Assembly: GCA_965153455.1 (NCBI GenBank)
Contig: OZ234493.1
Location: 15,552,213-15,616,212 of the forward strand
Origin: Sphagnum compactum
Taxonomy: Eukaryota; Bryophyta; Sphagnopsida; Sphagnales
DNA length: 64,000 nucleotides
Direction: 5' to 3'
Below the pieces are notes generated by a model, which searched no databases, was not told where the DNA came from, and saw nothing but the letters and a program-made list of their open reading frames with translations. Positions 51,364 to 64,000 of the stretch are shown in pieces. How positions within the stretch are numbered: the first letter of the stretch is position 1; each line of letters starts with the position of its first letter. Both the position numbers and the translations under genes were made by a program.

Positions 51364-53773
51364 TTATTCGCACATTGATTATTTGCTGACACTGCATCAT
51401 GGCTGTGAGTAAATTGGCAGTTGCTGCGCAACATAGTATGGATTCATCCTGCCAAAATGTGTGCTTCCATCATTCTAGTGTTTATCACTTGTAAAGCTCT
51501 GCAGCCAATTGATGTTTCAGCAGCTTGAACTGCATTAGAGTGCTTCTGCACTTCTCATAATTTGTCAGTGGTTTTCAATCCGCTTTTGATATTCACCCTT
51601 TCTATTTGTGTCTTATATGAATGTCAGCATGTGGGAAATCTCATTCCTGTGTTCATTCTGTGAGAACATAAGCATTTTAAATAATCATGTTGCCAGGTTT
51701 GGCACTGATGCTTCGGTTGTAAGACAGTTTCTCATTTTCAAAAGGTTGATTTTCCCTCTATGTGCCCAGTGTTTAGGGTGAGACCAAAAAGCCACTAAGT
51801 ATTGTAAGGTGGATTAGGTGCACTAGGTATTTGTAAGGTGCATTTGTTTTGTGCAAGTAGTTTTGACCTGAAATTCTATGATTGATTAGTAAAAGGTGTA
51901 GCATAACAACTGTAATGTGAGGAGGGATCAATCAATTCCCTCCTCATATTATGATTGTTATTGTAATCCTGGGTATTTGAAACTTTGTTATGTTCTGAAA
52001 GATCTGATGAGATTTGAAGTTGGATGTGGAGATGAAGAGTCTTCTTGGTTGGGTGTATTGGTGGGTCATACAAAACCATTATCATGTGTGCATGTAAAAT
52101 TTACTACACACAAAACCTTAATCTTGGTCTGTGATATATAGCTGGTATGTTCTTTCAAATTTAGGAATATTTTTTACAGCAATTTGTAAAGGTTGAGCAA
52201 GTATGAAGAGGATCTAGGGCAATTCTATTCTATTTAAATCATTGAAATTTGGAGCAAAAAATTCTTCATTTTATGGTCATTTGAATCATTAAACTTTGGA
52301 GCCAAAAGTTTTCATTTTATGGTCATTTGAAGAATGTCTTTTGTATCATTTCCACCTCCACTTTTTTTTTTGGTTGCCACAGGATGGGAAAATTGCGCCG
52401 CCCCCCCCCCCCCCCCAAAAAGAAGCACTGGATTCATCACCCCATACACTGTTTTTTTAATTATTTCTTAATTATTATTAGAAAAGTGGAGAATTTTTTC
52501 CTGAAGAAAACACATTCTACACTGAAAAAGCATGTTTTTTCAAAAAAAAAAATAATTCACAAAAAGAACTTCACAAATTAGGTAACCAAAAATTAACCAC
52601 CGAATAAATCACTGCCCTTTTTGCATGGCAAAAGAGGTCCCACATTACTCATTAAAATTTGGAGTCAAAAGCTCTTCACTTTAGGATCCCGGATAGTTTT
52701 TCATTGACATTGACATGTTTTATTTTTTGTGGCAATTTTTTTTTTGGATACATAAGCCGCAAAATTTTGCCATTAATAATTTCTGTGCAGCTTAGCAATG
52801 TGATGTGAATGGTTGTGTCAAAACAATCCACAAATTTGAACCCTATAATGTGATTTGGCTAGATCAGTAAGTTACAAGAACAAAAGTGAATGAATTTGTG
52901 CTCGATTTGCTTAAGACCATATGACACTTCCTTCCAACATAAATTGTTATTTAGATGAACCAACATATCACAACCGCACTATGATGCATTGAATCTAGAT
53001 AATTGTGCCAAAAAAATTACTTACATAAGTATTATGTAAGGAAGATGCAAGGAACGTGAATACTTAGTCATCCAAAGTTATTTGTAGAAGCAATTTCATG
53101 AACCCTTGATATTTCATTTACATACTGATGTAGATTAAAGGATAATATTCAATCTTGGGTTTTGCAAAATTGCTTTTTGTGAATGGACTAAAACTCAATC
53201 ACTTGACCAGGAATACTAGAAACAAAATTACACAAGTGATTTTCCCCATGTTACACATGAGTACCATAGATTGTAGGATCACTGAGGTTATGGGCTATGA
53301 CAAGCAGACCATCTCAGAATTGCATGAAAATATAGATTGAGGTACTCTTACTCTGAGCTATCTAATAAAACTTGTGACTAGTGTATGTTGGTAAGATGTA
53401 CCTTCTGACAGTACAATTCTTCCAACATAAAGCATTCGCATATGCATCTGCATCGGGGAAGCTATTTCACATGTCATCACACGGATTCAGTAAAACCTGG
53501 GCTAGGAGCTCACAGTGTTGGACCCTCATCCTTAGGTTTCAGAAAGTTAAATCTGATGAAAAAGGCAGACCAAGACAGAAGCTGCGTAGACATGACAGTA
53601 TAGACCAGAACTGTAGTCATGCAATATGTGCTGTAATCTTGATGTACAACACAATGGACCTTTTTTGCAGGCTTTATTGGAACATATGAACATGCCTAAG
53701 AGCCTAATCTACTTCAATTGCACATCATCATCTTGTTGGCAAAGAATCATTGCCAGAAAGAGATAGATTAAAG
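51364..53773. other. Spacer between convergent SAC and NAD-carrier genes
   Basis: No gene is recognised. It contains a partial tandem repeat (tttggagcaaaa...cattttatggtcatttgaa at about 52248 and 52302, with a weaker copy near 52658), and a C-run at 52399-52417. A/T-rich tracts are common. It must include both 3' UTRs because the flanking genes converge. Confidence 0.45.
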
Positions 53774-56700
53774 TCATGTTGGGACACCACTTTGTTGTTT
53801 GAACACAGACTCATCCTCAGACAGTGGCACTTTCATGCCCACCTTCTGCTCCCCTGATACTTTCTCAGAGGTGTTTCCTTGTGGACCTGGTTGATGCTTT
53901 TCTACAAACTTGGGAGGGAAGATAGTTTGCAGATATCGCAAAATCAGCTCAAAGCTTGTGAAAGTGATAACAGCTGAAGGGGTGGTTCTCATCAAGTTTG
54001 TGGCACAACCTCGATAGAATCCTGCGATTCCTTCTTCCAATGATATTTTTTTAATGCAATCTAACACACCTGTGTATCGAAGTGCGACCATCTTAGAATG
54101 TCCTTGTTCTTGCAGCCTTGAGCGCACCACCTGTTACAATGCTCGGTATTGCAGGAAAAAAAGGAAAGATTTACTTTAGAAGACATCAAGAAGAACAGCC
54201 CACAAATATCCAAGTACTATTACTCTTGGTGAATTGCAACAATAATTACAGTCCGCATAGACTAAATCATTCTCGAACAAAGCTGATTGAAATTCCCTAT
54301 ACCTCATGTGGATAGGTGAGAGTGGACGCAATGATCTTTGAAACTGAAGAGGCAATCGCCACATTGCGTGGACTCAATTTGTCCACAGTTGTTCCCTCTG
54401 ACAGCAAAGCACAAACCAAATTTTGAGCCATAAAGTTCACAAATAAGACCATATCATCCCATATATCATGGTGTAGAGATGCTGACACAACAAGAAAATA
54501 AAGGATAAAATGCTCTGCCTGCAGTCTGAAACAAGCACCCAACTCAACCCCAGTATGAAAGTATCCATGATTTTAACCAACCTCAACAGTAATGCTAGAA
54601 ATCCATGTGAAAGTATATCTTCAAAAAGATCTGACCTACCAATCCCAACAACCTTCTACAGTGTTCAGGCATAATTTGCCAATGCAAGCACATTCAGGTC
54701 CCAGTCTTCCCAGATGTCATGGAGGATGCATACTTTACCTCTCTCTGCAAGATAATCCTTCAAGTTTTCATAAACTGGAAACTGAATTGCCACATGGCTA
54801 ATCCCTGCTAAGGCCGGCACCAGTCCACTGATCGCAACCACACCATGGACTGTCATTGATACATGGCAATCATGAAGACTTGAAATACAAATCCACTTCT
54901 ATGGAAACTGTGCAAGGATTATATTGGTTGTGCAATAAAATGCCCAATCCTCAAACATGAGACTGCATTGATGATGGCTAGTTCCTAGAAAGGCCAACAC
55001 CTGCTCACTAATCACCACTCCCTTTTTTCCACTGATAGGTGGCAGCAGTTATAGGATGTTGATACTTCTATCTAATTGCAAACGCTGTGCAAGGACATGC
55101 AAGGAAGAATGCTGCTGTAGCACCAACATTAGGGATATGACCTCTCCTTAAAAGGTTTATAACCACAAGAGAGCAGGGGCAAAGTCTTGGCCAAGATTTT
55201 GCCACTGATAGGCAGTTAGCTCGGCAAGGTTGGATGAACCCTAGCTACAAGGGGTAGTGCTAAATTACTATCCTCCTCTGGATGCAAGAGACAATACTTT
55301 ATGCAGCCATACAAACAATTGCCCTACTGATGTTGCATGGATGAGAATCATTCTACTTTAATCTGTGTGTTCCTTTGACAGGGTTGAGACTGACCTGTAT
55401 AGCCCTCGAACACCCTCCTCATGAAAAATACGATGAAGAGCTGAGAATGTGCTCTTATATGGCACCAAGTCTGGTCTCAATCTCTGTGTCTGTGCCATAG
55501 CCCAATACATTCTGTTCAGTTAGTCCAATGACAACTTACACATTTGGGTTTGGTCAACATCCCCAACAATAACACTCTGATGAGGAACTCAGTCTTGACT
55601 TCTTACAACCAGAACACTGCACATCTAAACTGATACTGGAGGAAAGAAAATGGCACAAGGTGTACATCCTTGAGCTTCAACAAGACATTCCAAATGCTCA
55701 GCAGGTAGCATACAAAACCAATACTTGTTCATATTAATTACTAAATACACCTGCAGGCACCTGAGCCTTCCAGTTAGTCTAAATAGAACAAGAGGAGCTT
55801 GAGGAAGATGAAAGGAAAAGGGGGATGGGGGTTGGGGGTGTTGTGTGTTGTTTCTAGGGTGGGGGATAGGAATCTGTCTCTAAAATTAAAGATGTGAAAC
55901 TAACCTGAAGTCGAGTTTTGACAACCCACAATGGGTTAGTAACAAGACTGGTTGCTGCCCCAGCCCCCGCAGCTGCCAACACATTGGCACCTAAACCCAT
56001 TCTGTGATGAATATAATGCTCTCCATGTACTACTGCACCCAGAATTTACTATTTAAAATTAGTGTTTGCTCCCATACATCAAAACACTGCATGGAAGTCT
56101 GTCAAGTTCTTTGTATAAGACTTCAACCTAATATAAAAAATTAAAGCTTCAGCATAATACAAAAGCATCAGCAATCCTCAACACTGGTGATAGCAATAAA
56201 CATAAGTAGTGACTGCAAACCATGGGGCCTGCCCAATTACCTTCCAAAGTCACAAGAAAACAGAAGCTTTTTGACAGAAGATGCGAAACTGAGACAAGCA
56301 AAGCTGAAGGCATGAAATCTCACGATCTTCATGAGGTTGTTCTGACTGCAGCAATCTCTTGAGATGCTCATACACCGTGAAATATACCTACACATGGAGT
56401 GAACATAAATACAGTAAGCACTTCATCACTGTTTTTATGACTTCAGAGTTTGAATTACACAGCATGAACTGTTGGTTAATAACCCACAGCATTAATGAAA
56501 AGTAGTGAGCAACCTCCAGGGCAGCCTGTCATGGCATTTCTGGTAAATGGAGGGAAGCTGGTCCGTGGAAACAGATACACCTTAAAATGATGCTTAAAAT
56601 TATCTGCCTAGGGTTGGAAGGTGTTCAGGCCACCAATCTTCAAGTCCTCACCAAAGATCACAAATTGAGGGTCTATTCTTGTGTATATTTGTTCAACACT

Positions 56701-58308
56701 GACACAATTAATGCGTCCTGGTGCAGAGCCAGCTCAACATTAATGAGTCTTCCATTTGAGGGTTGAGAAAAACAGGAGAGAGAGAGAGAGAGATACCGCC
56801 CAATTTGGAAGCAAAGCAACCATGGTTGGAGACAACCCACGATATAGGCCCCTAATACCCTCCTCCTTGAAAATCTGCCCCAAACTACCCAGAATGACCC
56901 CCCCTGGAAAGACAAACACAATCAACCGATAGCATCAGATGGTAAACATCACATTATCTTTCCACAGAAGAATCTTGCTATCAGCATCATGCCTGTCAGT
57001 TTAAAGACATGTTTACCTTCAAAGTTGCATGGAAGAAGTAAATCCTTATGAGACTACAATTTAGCTCATGGATTTACAAACCTCCAGCATGATCAAAGTT
57101 CACATCAACATATCTTCTGAGAACAAAGGACAGGTACGACTATTGCATACCAATATGTGCTTGTGACTGTACAACAACAGCATGATCATATTGGGGCTCC
57201 CTTTTGACATTGTCAGTCACCTCACTGTTGATTTGGATAGAAAGTCAGCAATTCCTTTCTACAAACTCCACAAGGATAAAAACAGAAATGCCACAATTTT
57301 GTCACAAGACAAGGAGGTTACCTTTTGTACCAATAGTGGCCTTGACTGGCATCCGATGCACCTGTAAGCGGGTCTTAACAACATCAAGTGGACACACAAA
57401 AGTTGCCGCAATTGCTCCTGCATTTTAAAAAAAATGAACACTGCAAGTAAGCACTCCCTTTTGTATGTCCTGCATACCACCTTCTTGTGTAGGACTTCTT
57501 TTTCATTACAAATTCAGATGCATCCCAGATAGAGTTTAAACATTCCAAAATCACAATGTCAAAACCCTAGCCACTCTGAATGAGTGCTTGCATCAGGAAA
57601 CCAATTAGGGTTGAGTTTCCACATGAGGAAAAGGACTGCAAGATTGTGGAGGCAAACATTTGAGGAAGAGAGCCATTTGGCAAGCTTTACTCAAATCTCT
57701 CCCTCTCTCTATAACAAGCAGAACCCCTTGCAACTCGCTGAAGCTCAGTTATCCATTCAAGATGTGCAGCATTTCAGCACCAATGTTTTTTCCCTGCAGC
57801 TCAACAGTTAGTACTAGCTCCAGTTCGCAATGAGAGCACCATGTTTGACATCAGAAAACCAGAAACCCCGTCACAAAGCAGGCCCGGGAATTTTCCTGTG
57901 GAATTTTATTTTCATTGTTGTTGTGTTTGTTTACCAGTGCACAAAGTATACCTTGGCCAAATTCTCAAATTCAATACAAAGACTGCGAGATTGTCCGCCC
58001 TAGTCACGAAACACTGAAAGCTCCGCTTTTATTATGCTCAAAACCAAGAAACAAACCATGCATTTTTCTCTCTCGTCCACAACTGTCTCTCTGGGACCCG
58101 GAAAACTCTAGAACAAACAGGCATTCGGCTTGTCTGTGTGCTGTGTGCGTGCACACACAACAGAAACCAGCCAGAAACCAGCGGCAGCCACAACAACAAC
58201 AACAAAAGCAAAGATCGATGGAGTGGGATGAAGATAAGGAGGAGGAAACAAACCTGCACCAGCACCTGCAGCAGCGTCAAAGAGCTTGGATCGTTGCTCC
58301 TCCGGCAT
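53774..58308 (-). CDS. NDT2: Mitochondrial-carrier-family NAD+ transporter (NDT1/NDT2 type), 357 residues
   Basis: Nine exons close in phase: 58254-58308, 57322-57417, 56797-56903, 56324-56387, 55905-56020, 55395-55489, 54739-54827, 54303-54397 and 53774-54130. The start is [19 protein letters not shown]. Three carrier repeats are visible with signatures [24 protein letters not shown] and [14 protein letters not shown], plus the matching [29 protein letters not shown] and [14 protein letters not shown] halves. Trp replacing the acidic residue in the second signature is typical of the NAD/FAD/folate/pyrimidine-nucleotide carrier branch. Plant NDT proteins import NAD+ into mitochondria or plastids in exchange for ADP/AMP. 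The C-terminal hydrophilic tail of about 50 residues is not conserved. Exon 5 needs the acceptor at 56020 (AG before AGCATT), because the nearer CACAG acceptor creates a stop. NAD specificity over folate/FAD is inferred from the best-remembered match. Confidence 0.9.
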
Positions 58309-59468
58309 ATCGAGAGCTCCCTCGGCCCGAAAGCCAGCGAACAGCTATGGACTAGAAAAACAGTGCAACGCAGCAACGGCCTGTTGCTCAATTTTCTCCT
58401 ACATATTATTCTTCATGGTCGTCTTCTGCCACTCTCCATGCTGTTGTTGCCCATTCGCGTATCCCTCGCGCACAGAAGCAGAAAATGCGGAACCGGATTG
58501 TTCTTGCATACTAGTGTCGTGCGTGTGCGCTCTCTCTCTCTCTCTCTCTCTCGCTCTCGCTCGCGCGCGTGGGGACTGGGCCGGGCTGGTGAAAGGGGGT
58601 CTTTCCATGTGCGTTGGGAACTTGACGGGCTTTGTGGGATTCCCGGTGACACCCCGATGCTTGACCCGACCCGGCCCGTTCCCGGGCGCAGCGAAATAAG
58701 GCGCCTTGCGTGGGCGTTATCCGGACGTAAAGTGTTGGCTGTTTTTTATACCGTTTTTTAATACGGTTTTATATAGGGCACCTTGAGTGCATGCCCCTTA
58801 GTAGGCCTAAGGTACCTTCACACCTAGAATGTAGATTTAAGGTGTCTTTGTGTAAGGTAACTCCCTTGGAGAGGGGAGTCCCCCAACCCTAAACCCACCC
58901 CCAATCCGCGGGGTAACTCCATGAGAGAGTTACTTGGCCTTAAGCCCCGGGTACCCTCACAAAGTAGCTCCATAAGTAGGCTATGGTTGCATGTATATGG
59001 ACTATGGTTGCAACTAGGTAGGCCGTGGTCACAAAGCGTTGTTTGGATTGTTGTCATGGGTACAAAGAGGGGTCTAGTCCACTCCCCCTTAGTACTCATT
59101 TCTATCTTCCATGGAACCATTGGACCCTAGTTTGTACCCATACTATGGATGGGTGCTTGACGACAAACCAAAACACCCAACAATGGGCCAAAATGCCTAA
59201 TGATAAATCAAAATGGCCTTGTGCTTTTTGTGTACGGTGGTGGTAAGGCCCTACGATGTGGGCTTTCATGCAATAGTAAGGGGTCTAGGATGAGGTAGTG
59301 GATGAGTTTGGCCTTGCATCCATCCCAATAATATTGCACTTGGTAAAATTTCTCCATGCACTTCAAGTTGGCATGCAAACCTTTAGACACACATATTGAA
59401 ATTTTATATAATCATACTATGCATATACTTCTACACTTGAAGCCCCAAAATTCAATTGAAAAGACAAC
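58309..59468. other. NAD-carrier upstream region and spacer
   Basis: A (CT)n microsatellite at 58529-58560 and GC-rich sequence up to about 58700 mark the probable promoter and leader of the minus-strand carrier. Further out (58740-59460) no gene is seen. A short inverted repeat ATACCGTTTTTTAATACGGT occurs at about 58748-58767. Confidence 0.45.
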
Positions 59469-59745
59469 TTACTTCATTCTATTGGATTTATTTCATTTCC
59501 TTCTTGCTTTGGGATGGCATGTCCTATACACAAACATGTCCACCTATACCCATATATTATGAGTTACTTCATTCTATTGGATTTCATTTCCTTCTTGCTT
59601 TGGGATGGCATGTCCTATACCCAAACATGTCCACCTACACCCATATATTATGAGTTACTTCATTCTATTGGATTTCATTTCCTTCTTGCTTTGGGATGGC
59701 ATGTCCTATACACAAACATGTCCACCTATACCCATATATTATGAG
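59469..59745. repeat. Three tandem copies of a 91-bp unit
   Basis: The unit runs from TTACTTCATTCTATTGGATT to CCCATATATTATGAG. Copies start at 59469 (with a 4-bp insertion, 95 bp), 59564 and 59655, and a broken fourth begins at 59746. Copies are nearly identical. Because 91 is not a multiple of 3, the repeat is open in several frames. The resulting peptides are artefacts. Confidence 0.95.
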
Positions 59746-62700
59746 TTACTTCTATCTACATGTAGAGGAAGGATAACCTCGATTATTGATTAAAACTAAG
59801 AGGTTAAGAAACACAATGACACATGTCAAAATTGGTCTCACTTTTGTGGAAAAATCAAACTAGAAAATAATATTTTTGTAGAGCTAAAAAGGGTGTATGT
59901 TTGAAATCAACGAGACCAAAGTTTAGACTCTAGACGAATAACACCAAAAGTCCCATGTGGAGGTGGTGTGAACTTGTAGGCAATTGAAATGAGAGGCCCA
60001 AGCATATATATATGTGGTACACGTCTTTGTTGAATTTTAAAATGGTCTCTCAACCTCAAACTCCTCATTTTTCATTTTTCTGATTGAAGTCAAGCGCACG
60101 GGTCTTTACTCATCTTTGTATATTAATTAGATGGGGATTGCACCCACAATTTCTTTAAATAATTTATTCTAAATGAGCCACATTGATTGGCCCATCCCCA
60201 ATTAATCTTGAACATCAGGCACTCCTCAAGATAGAAGCCTAGATATGTTCCCTCCCCAAAATAGGTGCTTCAATTTGGGACGGTCTTTACAATTTATATA
60301 TGGAAGTTGAAATGTGCCCGAACAATATGAGATAAAATTGAGGCTCTATTGAGAACCTATTGGGAACATTTGCAAAACCCTTTTGATAACTTGATGAGAA
60401 CACATTGGGAACATACAAAAACAAAAAAATCCCACGACCCCCAAAACCCAAATGAAAGAAAAAGCCACACCCCAAGTGCACGTTGAGCCTTCTCATTGGA
60501 CGCCTGAAGTTTCTAATTCCAAAATTGTTTGTCATCATTCCAACATGGGCTAATACCTCCATTATAAACTTGAGGGTACTTAACATGGAGTCGTTGTTCT
60601 AAGGGTTATGAGTGGGTTCTTCAAATTACATGGTTATTGTTTTTATTTGAGAACGAATTCCTTACCAATACAAAGGATTGGAAGGGCGCATGCATTTTGC
60701 TTTCATGTCTTTGTAAGCATACATGTAAAAGACCAAACATGAACCACCCAATAAGCATTTTCAATGTTGAGTTTGAAATCTGAGTCTTGTTCAATTTCCA
60801 ATGACAAAAACTATTCAAAATTCATTATCTCCCACACCTTAGGTTTCAAATCATCTTCATTAAATCATCCTCATATATCAAGGGCTTTTCCAACAATGCT
60901 AGGAGTGCCCAAATTCCTCTATAAATTGTAATCTTAATTTAAATGAATTTTTGGTGAGAAAATTGCTCAATATTTAATAACTTCTCCAAAATAAGTTGAA
61001 ACATTATGAAATCAACTTAGTGCACCCCTATTTATTGAGGGCTTTTCAACGGTACCAAGAGCACAAAACAAGAGACGATGTGGTTTGAGAGATCTCATCG
61101 TGACAAACAAAACATACGAACTACTTTCCTTAATAAATAAACTAAATTGTGTAGCCAAAGGAGAGGTATCATAGTAACATTACCATTTCGACAATAGATT
61201 GTCGAATAATTAATTAAAATTTTAAATCTTAACCTTTGACACTTAATTTTTTATTTCTGAAAGTTTCAGCAGGTAATGGTTATAGATAATAATAAATGCA
61301 ATTTATTTAGCTTTAATGGTGAAAAGATTTGAGAAACCATCAAAACATGGAATTTTGGGGAATTCATTTTTTTAAAGTGTAAAATTGACTAATTGTTTTC
61401 TCCTTTTTTGTTTTGGAAAAAAATACCCAATTTTCTGTATCACAAAGTTGATTTAAATTATTATATTTCATATTGATTTTTTTATAAAAAAATAAAAACC
61501 AAACCAAACCAAACCATGGCTGGAGCCATAAGTTTGGAAGTCAAAATAAACCAGATAACTCTTATTACTTCCGTTGTGGGAATTTTCCTTTTGACATGAG
61601 GAGCCATTAGCGAATTTGTAAGGGCGCCCAAAGAAACCAGCTGACCCTTGTAAGGGCCCTTAGAGAAATCTTGTAAGGGCCCCCTCAAAGAAACAGCCAA
61701 CCCTTACTTGAATCGTGCGCTTTCTTTGCCATGACGAGGAGGGGTCCTTAGAGAAAGCTTGTAAGGGCCCCCAAAGAACGCCGTGCCGTGCTCGGATAGG
61801 CGCCGCGTCCGAGCTCCAAACCCTAACGCAGAATCCTGCGCTCTCGTTTTCCCGTTCGTGTGTTTTCTAGCTCTCGGGCTCCGTTGTCTTGAGGCGTTTT
61901 TTTCCTTGGAAATTTGGAAAAAGAGAGAGGGAAAAAAGGAAACGTAATGGCGAGTGTGGCTGCGCAAGCGACTCCGCGAGGCTCTTCATTGATAGCCGTG
62001 ATCGCGGATGAGGACACGGTGACGGGTTTCTTGTTAGCGGGAGTGGGGAATGTCGATCTTCGGCGCAAGACGAATTACTTGGTGGTGGATGCCAAGACGA
62101 CGGTGAAAGCCATCGAGGACGCGTTCAAGGAATTCACGACACGTGAAGACATTGCCATCATCCTCATCAGTCAGTACGTTGCCAACATGATCCGTTTCAT
62201 GATCGATAGCTATCAGAATCCCATTCCTTCCATTCTGGAGATCCCGTCCAAGGATCACCCTTACGATCCCAGTCAGGACTCCATTCTCTCACGAGTCAAG
62301 CACATGTTCTCCAGTGATCCCACAGGCTCCACTGATCGTGTGTGATGTTGTTGTTGTTGTTGGAATCAAAGCTTTTTGCATGATGATGCTGCATCATCAC
62401 GATCTTATTTTCTTCCCGTCTCTTGTCCGTCGCTTGAAAAAGTTGTGTACATGAGATGGAGAATTAGTTGAAAACGAAGAACAAGAGAGAGGGATTCGGT
62501 AGTGGCAATAGGAGGAGGACATCATCACTCTCTCAGAATCTCTCTCAGAGTAATGATGATGATGTTGCCAGTATAAAAAAATCTTCAATGTATTTTGTTA
62601 AGATACATAGTCATGTTGTTGCATCAGGCAATGGGATCTTTGGAGTTGGGATTGATTGAAGGGTTTGTACTCATGTTGCCTCATCTCAACAAAAGGATTT

Positions 62701-64000
62701 CTTGTTCACCTGTGTGTGGGAGTGGTGTGGGATTTCTTGTTCATCTGTGTGTGGGAGTGGTGTGGGATTTCTTGTTCATCTGTGTGCTGGAGTGATGTGG
62801 GATTTCTTGTCCATCTGTGTGCAGCAGCTGTGTGGATTTCTTGTTTATTCATTGAAGACTTCCCCATACAGTTGCTGTAGTTTCTAATCAAAGAACCCTG
62901 GCTGCTGTAAACCTGACCAATTTGCCTCCAGTATGCTGAAGATAAATTCATGCCAGCAGCCACAATGGTTATGAGCATGATTGCTTCCTACTTAGCTTTG
63001 TTGCATGTTCTTTTTCATTTCTGTTGTGCCTTGGTGTAGATGCTTGCTTGTACATGGACAAGCAGAAATTAAATGAATCTTTTACCCTTACCTGCTTGTG
63101 CACCTTGAGCAAGGATGCTAAGGACTTTTTTTATTAGCACTGTCAGTTTGAGTGCTGGCTAACATTATGACTCAGCTTCCCATCGCGTTCAGAAATGTGA
63201 CAGAAACTGAGGACACCAATTTTAGTGGAATAGTTTGCTCGATAGTTTTGAGCAGATTATTGTATTTTTACATGCACCTGCAACTATTTGGATTCTAATC
63301 AGCTCAGAGCAATGGCAGCTAATTGCTGCCATTCATACTGTGTGAATGACAATGGTATGATTGCACTCATCCTCCATTTTTGTTTTGGTTGACCAGAACC
63401 AACATAACATTTATCTAGTGTGGGCTTTCTTCAGCAGTCTCATGGTTATGATCTTGTTGAAATGGGGATATGCAATGGGGTGTTGATCATAACCTGTATC
63501 TTCCCTTCCATTAGCACCAAAACTCTGTAGTGAACAGGCTAGTGGGACTTGTCACACACTGCACAAGTACTTGTGGGGTCTAAATCACTTAGTAATCATC
63601 TGTGATACTACATCCTTCACCACCAGTGTAGGTATGATATGTTGACTGTTCATCTTAAGTGATAGAACTTAGAACTGAATAGGAAGGAAAGCTATAATCT
63701 AGAAAAACACAAGCAGCATTGCTCGATTGGAGTGTTGTGGAAGAGACCCTCCATGTACATGTTGCCATGGATGTGTAGCACTCAAAGCTAATACATTGCT
63801 TGTATTGCTTACGAAAACTGGCTTGACTGATCATCACATCATCAGATTGGAGAGAATGGAGACATGCATATTTGATATTCTTGGAGACCAACAACCCAAG
63901 CTTAACTACTTGCTTCGTCATTAAATCAAAGCAAATAGTTTTGAGAAGTGTTTCTCAGTGCCCTACTCCCTATGCAAACTTGAAGTACATTCAGAAAGGA

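Overview
This window is nuclear DNA of a land plant. The evidence is plant-specific families (SAC6/7/8-type phosphoinositide phosphatase, membrin, UTR5-type nucleotide-sugar transporter, plant mitochondrial NAD carrier, lambda-class glutathione transferase), many short GT-AG introns, AACCCTAAA telo-boxes, and a decayed plant Harbinger transposon. The proteins match angiosperm families clearly but at a distance, and most introns are 100-700 bp. A moss, other bryophyte or lycophyte fits well, but I cannot settle the species from sequence alone.

Layout. 1-2077 (minus): the uninterrupted 5' end of a CCCH zinc-finger protein that is probably a Pumilio-family RNA-binding protein cut by the window edge. 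2.1-16.4 kb: gene-poor and increasingly AT-rich. It holds a 46-bp degenerate tandem array, a decayed PIF/Harbinger transposase (about 8.5-9.6 kb), a very AT-rich island, a 240-bp MITE with matching terminal inverted repeats, and a 211-bp GTAGG-rich satellite. 17.4-20.2 kb (plus): an exon-by-exon recognisable but broken lambda GST pseudogene, followed by a possible wall-associated-kinase EGF fragment. 22.2-31.4 kb (minus): intronless membrin, then a large multi-exon SERAC1-like alpha/beta-hydrolase. 34.7-39.6 kb (minus): an 11-exon UDP-sugar transporter of the UTR5 type. 39.7-42.5 kb: AT-rich spacer. 43.2-51.4 kb (plus): a complete 20-coding-exon SAC phosphatase with a 5'-UTR intron. 53.8-58.3 kb (minus): a complete 9-exon mitochondrial NAD carrier. 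61.9-62.3 kb (plus): an intronless V-ATPase subunit F.

For the SAC, UTR5 and NAD-carrier genes I read exon boundaries by hand. Phases close throughout, giving predicted proteins of 590, 356 and 357 residues, normal for their families. The genes do not form a pathway cluster, although several act in endomembranes: membrin in ER-Golgi fusion, SAC in PI4P turnover, UTR5 in sugar-nucleotide import into the ER/Golgi, and V-ATPase in acidification. The most noteworthy single feature is an AT-AC, U12-type intron inside the SAC gene (46298-46467). It has an ATATCC-type donor, a CCTTGAC branch site 11 nt upstream of the terminal AC, and a protein reading frame that works only if this intron is removed. 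I see no CRISPR array, bacterial-style operon or clearly new multigene system.
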